The translations under genes were made by a program, and so were the position numbers. Source: an uncultured Gammaproteobacteria bacterium (GTDB lineage: Bacteria; Pseudomonadota; Gammaproteobacteria; GCA-002705445; GCA-002716945). Taken from it: a stretch of 5,258 nt of DNA. The notes beneath the pieces were generated by a model. The model was not told where the DNA came from and did no database searches. It saw nothing but the letters and a program-made list of their open reading frames with translations. The DNA lies in the NCBI GenBank assembly GCA_913043035.1, contig CAJWMM010000051.1, positions 1 to 5,258 on the forward strand, given 5' to 3'. Each line of letters begins with the position of its first letter. The first letter of the stretch is position 1. Below are positions 1 to 5,258 of this stretch, piece after piece.

Positions 1-376
1 TCTGAATTCCAGCTAATCTGATTTGATCCATAGTTTCAACTAAGAGTCCAGATTTAGATAATTTATCGGCTTGAATTATTACTGAGCCGCCTGGATATTC
101 TATTTTTAATCTTTCTATATTTGCTCTTACTGCCTTTAAGTCAACTCTTCTTTTATCAATCCAAATTTCATTATTTTCTGTAATAGCAACTAAAATATTT
201 CCTTTTTCGTCTCTTTCAGCTGTTTCAGCATTAGGACGATTTATATCAACTCCGGTCTCTTTAACAAAAGATGTGGTAACAATAAAAAATATTAGCATGA
301 TGAAGACAATATCCATCATAGGAGTTAAATCTAAAGCATTCTCTTCATTTTTTCTTCTTAATGCTCTTCTTTTCAT
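1..376 (-). CDS. exbD: ExbD/TolR-family energy-transducing protein, 3' end cut by window edge
   Basis: This gene encodes the ExbD-type subunit that works with ExbB to turn proton flow across the inner membrane into motion of TonB. I translated it by hand from the ATG at 376; 125 codons are visible and the frame is still open at base 1. A basic, cytoplasmic N-terminus (KRRALRRK) is followed by one transmembrane helix at about residues 20-37, preceded by the family motif LTPMMD. Asp22 in that motif corresponds to the essential membrane aspartate of ExbD (D25 in E. coli). The periplasmic domain follows, with the typical IQADKLSKSGLLVETMDQI segment (about 101-119) and AGI near the end. Family members are usually about 130-140 residues, so only about ten residues seem to be missing. 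The ATG overlaps the exbB stop by 4 bp (ATGA), and GAAGG lies about a dozen bases upstream, which supports this start. A tonB gene would be expected next, outside the window. Confidence 0.93.
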   Translation of the reverse strand, partial: MKRRALRRKNEENALDLTPMMDIVFIMLIFFIVTTSFVKETGVDINRPNAETAERDEKGNILVAITENNEIWIDKRRVDLKAVRANIERLKIEYPGGSVIIQADKLSKSGLLVETMDQIRLAGIQ

Positions 377-882
377 AGCTTATAACCTTCATCTTTAAGA
401 CTTGATTTAAAATCTGCTGATAAAGCACTTATACGACCATTTAGGTCTTGATAAAAATATAATCCAAATAAAGTAATAACCATTCCCGACATTGTGGGTA
501 TTGTTGCCATTGCTACACCCGATGACATTGCTCTTGGATTACCAGTTCCTAAAAAAGATAAAACTTCAAATACTTCAATCATTCCATAAACTGTTCCTAA
601 TAAACCAATCATTGGGCACATACTTATTAATCCTTCAAGCATTTTTATATTTGTTTTAGATTCACGATTTATTGATGCAAGTAATACTGATTCAACAAAT
701 TTATAATCCGTTGTTTCAGGAGGAAATTCTTTTTTAAATTCTACTAATTTTAATCTCAACCATGATTGAGAATTAAAAAGAATAAACCTATATTTATCTA
801 TGAGGATATAAAAAATTATTAAGGTTACAAAAAACAGGACATATAAAATTGGCCCCCCTCTAAGAAATAATTCGTTAAGCAT
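373..882 (-). CDS. exbB: ExbB-type MotA/TolQ/ExbB proton channel protein
   Basis: This is a 169-residue inner-membrane proton channel subunit expected to assemble with ExbD and energise TonB. It has the compact three-helix plan of the family: helix 1 at about 10-30, helix 2 at about 86-108 and helix 3 at about 124-144. The signature region contains GLLGTVYGMIEVF (93-105), the FLGTGNPRAMSSG loop (110-122) and ATIPTMSGM (126-134). Thr97 and Thr130 align with the pore threonines of E. coli ExbB (T148 and T181). The length is short compared with E. coli ExbB (about 244) but typical of the second ExbB in TonB2-type clusters. Its ATG overlaps the preceding ttpC stop by one base (TAATG), and it ends in a 4-bp overlap with exbD, so the three are probably translationally coupled. 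The ribosome binding site is weak (AAAGAA). A flagellar MotA role is unlikely because the partner is ExbD, not MotB. Confidence 0.93.
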   Translation of the reverse strand: MLNELFLRGGPILYVLFFVTLIIFYILIDKYRFILFNSQSWLRLKLVEFKKEFPPETTDYKFVESVLLASINRESKTNIKMLEGLISMCPMIGLLGTVYGMIEVFEVLSFLGTGNPRAMSSGVAMATIPTMSGMVITLFGLYFYQDLNGRISALSADFKSSLKDEGYKL

Positions 883-2204
883 TATTCTTTAGATAATAAA
901 TATGAGCCTTTCTCTTCAACGACTTGTATAAGAGTATTTACTCTATCTGAAATATAAGTATATAAACCTAACAAAGGTGCAGCTACCATTAGCCCTAACA
1001 TAGTAGTTATGAGTGCTTGTGATATACCTCCAGCCATTTGTTTAGGATCACCGGTCCCAAATAAAGTAATAGCTTGGAAAGTCTCAATCATACCAATAAC
1101 TGTTCCCAATAATCCTAATAAAGGAGCTACTGCAGCTACAAATTTTATCCAACTAACTCCCCAGTCTAACTTAGATGAATAGTTTGATATTAGTTCATCA
1201 ATTATATTTTCTTTTGATTGATATGATTTCGCTTGTTTAATATTATCAATCATTTCTTGGATTACATTTGACTGAGATGAATCTTCAAGTATTTTCTTAT
1301 TTTCATTTAAGAAATAGATTTTGTAAGAAGAAAATGCAACTCCAATAATTCCTATCAATATTATTATGAATCCAACAGATTTGCCCTGTGCAATCCTCTC
1401 AATCCACCCAGCTTTATCTAAATATAAAGATAATAGGAAACCTCTTGTTGGATCAATGGAGGCTGTTTTATATTCATCGCTACGTTGATGTCTTTTTAAA
1501 TTTCTTAATATGCTATTTTCAGGCTGTCTTTGAAGTAATTCAAAACCATTTAGCTCTTTAATTGGCTTTATGAATTCAGCTTTATAAGAAGCTGAAAATA
1601 AGCCATATCTGACAATATTATCTTCAAAAGAGTCCCCTTTTGAATTTATTATTTTTGATTTAAGTTCTTTTACTTCACCCGAAGCTACTATTTCATTAAA
1701 GTATTCTAGCCATAATACTTCTAGCTCTTCAATGCTATGCACTTGTATCTTTCCAATTTCTTTTAATCTATCACCTCTATCAGGAAATTCTGTAAAAGTA
1801 TAAGCAGACTCTGATGATGATAATAATTCTCCTGCAAATTGTCTTGCTACTCCGAATAACTCTCCAAGAACTCCAATCTTAATTTGTAATCTTTCTTCTA
1901 GTTCAGCCAGGGCTTTTTCATTTTCTTCAAATTCTTTTTCAAGTCTTTTATTTCTTTCATTTTCAAGCCTGAGGTCATTTTTAGCTTTTGCAAGCATCCT
2001 TTCCCGTTCATCAATTAAATCTAGAAATTTATCAATCCTTTTTTGATCATCGGCAACATAAATACTTTTATTTATTTCTACAGTTTCTAAAAGTTGTTTA
2101 ATAGCATTATTTCTTTGCTCTTCGATTGGAATCTCTTCTTCATTTTCTTGAGCAAAAATTGAAAGAGGAATTAAGATTGAGATTAATAAATATAACCTAG
2201 TCAT
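882..2204 (-). CDS. ttpC: TtpC-type MotA/TolQ/ExbB protein with periplasmic coiled-coil domain
   Basis: This 440-residue protein fuses a secreted N-terminal region to an ExbB-like channel. Residues 1-18 look like a cleavable signal peptide (hydrophobic core LYLLISILIPLSI, likely cut after IFA). A highly charged Glu/Lys/Arg-rich coiled coil spans about 52-108, followed by GVLGELFGVARQFAGEL (111-127) and a mixed periplasmic domain to about 270. Helix 1 is at about 277-298, helix 2 at about 351-375 and helix 3 at about 396-417. The channel signature APLLGLLGTVIGMIETF and the LFGTGDPKQMAGG loop are intact, with pore threonines at 368 and 401. This layout matches TtpC, described as a required extra component of the Vibrio TonB2 system; the symbol is assigned on architecture and gene order, not on a database match. 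The start overlaps the DUF3450 stop by 4 bp (ATGA), with AGGA just upstream. The overlap with exbB supports one operon. Confidence 0.9.
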   Translation of the reverse strand: MTRLYLLISILIPLSIFAQENEEEIPIEEQRNNAIKQLLETVEINKSIYVADDQKRIDKFLDLIDERERMLAKAKNDLRLENERNKRLEKEFEENEKALAELEERLQIKIGVLGELFGVARQFAGELLSSSESAYTFTEFPDRGDRLKEIGKIQVHSIEELEVLWLEYFNEIVASGEVKELKSKIINSKGDSFEDNIVRYGLFSASYKAEFIKPIKELNGFELLQRQPENSILRNLKRHQRSDEYKTASIDPTRGFLLSLYLDKAGWIERIAQGKSVGFIIILIGIIGVAFSSYKIYFLNENKKILEDSSQSNVIQEMIDNIKQAKSYQSKENIIDELISNYSSKLDWGVSWIKFVAAVAPLLGLLGTVIGMIETFQAITLFGTGDPKQMAGGISQALITTMLGLMVAAPLLGLYTYISDRVNTLIQVVEEKGSYLLSKE

Positions 2205-2968
2205 GATCCTGACCTATCTACTGCTTGAATTGGTAAATTAATAAAATTAGGTGGTGCTTGTCTATTTGCTATATCTATTGCTGCCTTAAGCTCATTACTT
2301 AACCTTCCTCTAGTATGTATCCAAATTTGTTTTGAATTATCCCAATATCCAGTCTTTTTGTAATCTAGTGAAGAATAATATAAACCAATTCTTCCTAGTC
2401 TAAAGAAGATAACAGCAGTTTCGGTTTTATTTAATTCCATACTTCCACTATATGTTTCAATAGTATTTCCAAAGTTATATTCGGATTGATAGGCCTCAAA
2501 GACTTTTCTAAATTTCTCAGCCGTTGTTACATTAGCTTGAAGGATAATTTCATCTAAATTATCAACGGTTGCAATTCTTTCTTCTTTTAAAAAAGGAGTA
2601 TCTAAAAGAACAAATTCTCTTAATACATCAATCATTCTTTTAAGGAATGGCAAAATATCTTTATTAGTTGAGTCTAATGAATCTATTTGTTTAAGAATGT
2701 TTTCAATTTCAGACTTCTGTGCATTAATTATTTCTTGTAATTGATCATCATATGTTTTTAAACTTTTATATTCAGCTACGGTGTCTTTAAATTCATAATA
2801 TATTTCTTTGGATTGAACATCTAGATTATCTATCTTTTTTTGAGAATCTTGACTTAATGAGCTTGCTGAAACTTGGGTATCTATAGTTTCATTAACTATC
2901 TCTTGTGTAAATGTATTTACACAAATAAAAATAGATAAAACTATAATTTTCTTAAAACTTACCCGCAT
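2201..2968 (-). CDS. DUF3450-family secreted coiled-coil protein
   Basis: This 255-residue protein begins with a signal peptide (basic RVSFKK, hydrophobic IIVLSIFICVNTF), so it is predicted to be periplasmic. A long helical, coiled-coil region follows at about 40-118. The C-terminal two thirds carry what I recognise as the DUF3450 pattern: DTPFLKEER (123-131), NVTTAEKFRKVFEAYQSEY (146-164), FGNTIETYSG (166-175), RLGRIGLYYSSLD (190-202), GYWD (207-210) and a final APPNFINLPIQA (238-249). No catalytic motif is evident and the molecular function of the family is not established. It is typically encoded just before TtpC-type genes, as here (4-bp overlap), which suggests it helps that complex span or organise the periplasm; this is inference. 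The ATG at 2968 is the first in-frame ATG after the upstream hairpin, and no clear Shine-Dalgarno sequence precedes it. Cys16 is not in a lipobox, so a lipoprotein is unlikely. Confidence 0.9.
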   Translation of the reverse strand: MRVSFKKIIVLSIFICVNTFTQEIVNETIDTQVSASSLSQDSQKKIDNLDVQSKEIYYEFKDTVAEYKSLKTYDDQLQEIINAQKSEIENILKQIDSLDSTNKDILPFLKRMIDVLREFVLLDTPFLKEERIATVDNLDEIILQANVTTAEKFRKVFEAYQSEYNFGNTIETYSGSMELNKTETAVIFFRLGRIGLYYSSLDYKKTGYWDNSKQIWIHTRGRLSNELKAAIDIANRQAPPNFINLPIQAVDRSGS

Positions 2969-2985
2969 ATTAAGTATTTTACACG
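2969..2985 (-). promoter_or_regulatory. Possible weak -10 element ahead of the DUF3450-ttpC-exbB-exbD genes
   Basis: A TAAAAT hexamer (2981 down to 2976, minus strand) lies between the terminator and the DUF3450 ATG. Its likely start point would be only a base or two before the ATG, giving a leaderless or nearly leaderless transcript, which would fit the missing Shine-Dalgarno sequence. However, the sequence at -35 distance (GAGGAT, inside the hairpin) does not resemble TTGACA, and AT-rich DNA yields such hexamers by chance. It is a weak candidate; read-through of the terminator is the alternative way to express the operon. Confidence 0.2.
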
Positions 2986-2989
2986 ATAC

Positions 2990-3021
2990 AAAAAAAACAT
3001 CCTCTAAAGAGAGGATGTTTT
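2990..3021 (-). terminator. Intrinsic terminator after the TonB-dependent receptor gene
   Basis: The plus strand reads AAAACATCCTCT (2994-3005), a 4-base loop AAAG (3006-3009), then AGAGGATGTTTT (3010-3021): a perfect 12-bp stem. On the minus strand the GC-containing core is followed by eight consecutive T residues (complement of 2990-2997). That is the classical rho-independent layout, placed 12 bases after the receptor stop codon. In the plus direction the hairpin is followed only by TTTTAATT, so it may also stop opposing transcripts weakly. It separates the receptor from the energiser genes transcriptionally, or attenuates transcription into them. Confidence 0.88.
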
Positions 3022-3033
3022 AATTAAATAAAA

Positions 3034-5258
3034 TTAGAATCTATATGTGATTCCGGCTGTCATATACCTACCAAAAGCACTGTAGTATCCTTGGTTAAAG
3101 AAAGGATAACTATAGCCTGTATCTTTTTGAGGCATCACATCATCAATATTTCTTATACTTACATAAGTATCAATGTCAGGTGACCAATCATATGAATATG
3201 AAACATTAGTCATAATATGTGGATCTGATTTAGTTCCACCCCCTGCTGTACCATAAATATTCATATGACCCATTCTTGTCATATTTACTGAAACATTATG
3301 CTTTTCATACTTATAGTTGAAATTCATATTCTGTCTCGATCTTGGTTCATAATAGTAATATGTTAAGAATTCTATCTGCTCACCATATGGGTCAGCTAAA
3401 TAGTTAATATGGTCAATTGTTGTAGAGCCTATTGAAATACCGAAGTCACCAGCACTTTCAGTTTCTTTTCTCCAATTAATATATGTATCATGACCAACAT
3501 ATTCAATAAAACCTTGGTTTCTTGGATTTCTAGTTATAGATACAATATTTGTAAGAGACGTAGGTGCATCACCTGGGAAATAAGTACTACTTCTTTCTAT
3601 ATTTGATGCAATAGTATCACAGTCTCTTGCTGGAATATTGTCTGAGAAATCATACCAATCTGCAAATGCATCGCCATACAAACAAACACCCTCAGCAACT
3701 AGTTGAGATGTGTTAGATTCTTGAGCAACTCCATTTTCTAAATAAACATGGAAAGCATCCCATTGCCAACTCATATTTTCACCAATATTAAGAACGAAAC
3801 CTATAGAATAGTTTTCACCCTCTTCCTCTTCTAGGTCTTTACGACCACTTTGGAAAGTTTTTCTATAATCACTATAATTTCCTTGGAATCCGCATAATGA
3901 AGCTCTCGTTGCTTCATCGCCTGGATCGATAGCTCCAGTACTTGTAGCTCCTGCTAAGTAATTCGCATAACATTGTGGATAGTCAGTACCATATGAAAAA
4001 ACTGAGCTAGGCTGTGAATAAATATAATGCATATCAGGAGCTCTAAATGTTTGGCCAGCTGATCCTCTTAATAAAAAGTCTTCTGTTGGTCTATATGCAA
4101 AGTTAAACATTGAAGAAACCCTTGAACCAACACTAGATGAATCATCATCATATGAGTCATATCTTGTAGCAAAAGTAACTTCTACTTTGTCACCTAATGG
4201 TGCAGCTAACTCAACTCCAAGTGAAACTCTTGATCGATCTCCAAAACCATATCTTGTAGAACCTTGAATGATCTGAATAGCGTCATCACCACCATATATT
4301 TCATCATCTAACCTACCAGCTGATGGAATAACTTCATAGTCTTGGTATTGATATTCTGCATGGACATTAAATGCTACTGGCGTATTACCTGCCATAACTT
4401 CACCAGTAATATCAGCATCAATTAAATACTGATATGACTCTGCATCAACTGAATCATCTACAAGCCATGATTGGAATAAGTCTGTAGAAATCGCTCCCCA
4501 TAATCTTTCTGGGAAGAAACAGTTTGAGAAGCCAAATCCTGCTAACATACCACCCATTCCTGATCCAGAATGCTGACATGGATCTCCTGCATACCAACCA
4601 ACTGATAAGGATCCGTCTGCTTCTGTCATGCCTACACCAGCCATATAATCTTTAGCTTTTTGAGTTAGTGTTGAATCTTCATAGAATGAATTATATCTAG
4701 TCATATTTGCGCCAATAGACCACTCATATCCACTGTCCATAGTCCCTGATAGACCCATAAAGAAATCAGTCATATCTTCTTCATAATCTGATCTTGCTTC
4801 AAATGGTCGACCCATTGCTGGAGTAAAATATCTTAAAATATAAGATGCTCTAAGAACTGGGTTACCTGCAGGAACTAAATCATTTCCAATATTTTGAAGT
4901 GAACTATAAATTCTTGAGTCAATCATTGAACCAAGAGAAACATATCTAGAAACAGAGCTTCTTAAATAAGCTTCTTCATTAAAATGATAAAGTCTCGCAT
5001 TAAATTGATTTCCATTGTCAAAGTTATGAGTAAAAGTACCCATTATTGTATAGTCATCTCTTTCGTTAACTATAGTTGTAGAGTCTCCACCATTAGCACC
5101 TCTATTATAGGCGCAAGCATAACCTTGATATGAGCCTGTGTAATTAGTAGTACCATAAACTTCAGGTTTGTCTCTACTGAATAATCTAAAGACTCCACCA
5201 GATAGGTCAGTACTAGCACAAGGATATCCAAAATCTTCTGGTGACATAGTTACTGCAT
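3034..5258 (-). CDS. TonB-dependent outer-membrane receptor, barrel portion; 5' end outside window
   Basis: This is an outer-membrane active transporter driven by TonB; its substrate is unknown. The reading frame stays open through the right window edge (in-frame GCA GTA ACT precede the first visible ATG at 5247), so that ATG is probably internal and the signal peptide, TonB box and plug domain lie outside. The visible 740 residues are barrel: alternating Tyr/aromatic strands separated by long Asp/Ser/Gly-rich loops. Numbering from the ATG at 5247, diagnostic motifs are GSAGQTFRAPDMHYIY (395-410), a version of the conserved receptor FRAP motif; DLEEEEGENYSIGF (471-484), matching the usual L-x-PE-x-x-x-NYxxG motif; and a C-terminal strand ending YRF, the terminal Phe recognised by the BAM machinery. 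Eight cysteines occur as four nearby pairs (10/45, 224/243, 426/452, 522/543), probably loop disulfides. G+C is visibly higher than in the energiser genes. A terminator follows directly. Confidence 0.93.
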   Translation of the reverse strand, partial: AVTMSPEDFGYPCASTDLSGGVFRLFSRDKPEVYGTTNYTGSYQGYACAYNRGANGGDSTTIVNERDDYTIMGTFTHNFDNGNQFNARLYHFNEEAYLRSSVSRYVSLGSMIDSRIYSSLQNIGNDLVPAGNPVLRASYILRYFTPAMGRPFEARSDYEEDMTDFFMGLSGTMDSGYEWSIGANMTRYNSFYEDSTLTQKAKDYMAGVGMTEADGSLSVGWYAGDPCQHSGSGMGGMLAGFGFSNCFFPERLWGAISTDLFQSWLVDDSVDAESYQYLIDADITGEVMAGNTPVAFNVHAEYQYQDYEVIPSAGRLDDEIYGGDDAIQIIQGSTRYGFGDRSRVSLGVELAAPLGDKVEVTFATRYDSYDDDSSSVGSRVSSMFNFAYRPTEDFLLRGSAGQTFRAPDMHYIYSQPSSVFSYGTDYPQCYANYLAGATSTGAIDPGDEATRASLCGFQGNYSDYRKTFQSGRKDLEEEEGENYSIGFVLNIGENMSWQWDAFHVYLENGVAQESNTSQLVAEGVCLYGDAFADWYDFSDNIPARDCDTIASNIERSSTYFPGDAPTSLTNIVSITRNPRNQGFIEYVGHDTYINWRKETESAGDFGISIGSTTIDHINYLADPYGEQIEFLTYYYYEPRSRQNMNFNYKYEKHNVSVNMTRMGHMNIYGTAGGGTKSDPHIMTNVSYSYDWSPDIDTYVSIRNIDDVMPQKDTGYSYPFFNQGYYSAFGRYMTAGITYRF

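Noticed and set aside
373..2204. Flagellar or gliding motor stator (MotA-like) identity for the two channel proteins
   Set aside because: The partner gene encodes an ExbD with the LTPMMD motif and no peptidoglycan-binding OmpA domain, and a TonB-dependent receptor is adjacent.
2201..2968. DUF3450 protein as a lipoprotein (Cys16 in the hydrophobic segment)
   Set aside because: The residues before the Cys (IFI) do not form a lipobox, and the hydrophobic core continues after it.
2969..3033. Hairpin region as a Fur box or other operator
   Set aside because: It lacks the GATAATGATAATCATTATC-like pattern, and the symmetric element is fully explained as a terminator stem with a T tract.
4132..4152. 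Short ATC/TCA-rich run as a microsatellite or repeat element
   Set aside because: It encodes an Asp/Ser-rich loop of the receptor (around residues 364-372) and is too short and irregular to be a repeat feature.
5245..5247. ATG at 5247 as the true start of the receptor gene
   Set aside because: The frame is open upstream to the window edge, the encoded N-terminus has no signal peptide, and the plug domain is missing; the ATG is most likely internal.
1..5258. Genes on the plus strand, tRNA, CRISPR or insertion-sequence features
   Set aside because: The minus-strand coding regions fill nearly the whole window; I saw no plausible plus-strand protein, cloverleaf, spaced repeats or terminal inverted repeats.

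Overview
The window is a compact, AT-rich stretch of bacterial chromosome in which every recognisable gene lies on the minus strand. Read in transcription order (right to left), it holds: the 3' part of a large TonB-dependent outer-membrane receptor; a strong intrinsic terminator; a DUF3450-type secreted coiled-coil protein; a long TtpC-type MotA/TolQ/ExbB channel protein with a periplasmic extension; a short ExbB-type channel protein; and an ExbD/TolR-type protein cut by the left window edge.

The order receptor / DUF3450 / TtpC / ExbB / ExbD matches what I know of the 'TonB2-type' energising clusters of marine gammaproteobacteria (Vibrio, Shewanella, Alteromonadales and relatives). In those clusters a tonB gene and a TPR-protein gene usually follow exbD; here that position lies beyond base 1. 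The low G+C content (about 22-30% in two sampled lines of the channel gene, roughly 37-42% in three sampled lines of the receptor gene), very small intergenic spaces and the TonB-dependent receptor suggest a low-GC marine gammaproteobacterium, possibly SAR86-like. The lineage is inference from gene content and composition only.

How the parts would work together: ExbB/TtpC and ExbD form proton-driven inner-membrane complexes that energise TonB. TonB in turn opens the plug of the outer-membrane receptor so that a scarce, large or chelated nutrient can enter the periplasm. TtpC is an ExbB-like subunit with a large periplasmic coiled-coil domain, and DUF3450 is a predicted periplasmic coiled-coil partner of unknown function. 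The four energiser genes are tightly packed: DUF3450/ttpC overlap by 4 bp (ATGA), ttpC/exbB by 1 bp (TAATG) and exbB/exbD by 4 bp (ATGA), pointing to one operon with translational coupling. The receptor is separated from them by a 65-bp gap that holds a perfect 12-bp hairpin followed by eight T residues.

No RNA gene, mobile element, CRISPR array or plus-strand gene was seen. Nothing in the window is clearly a brand-new system. The least understood component is the DUF3450/TtpC pair and its possible dedication to the neighbouring receptor, whose substrate cannot be told from this sequence.
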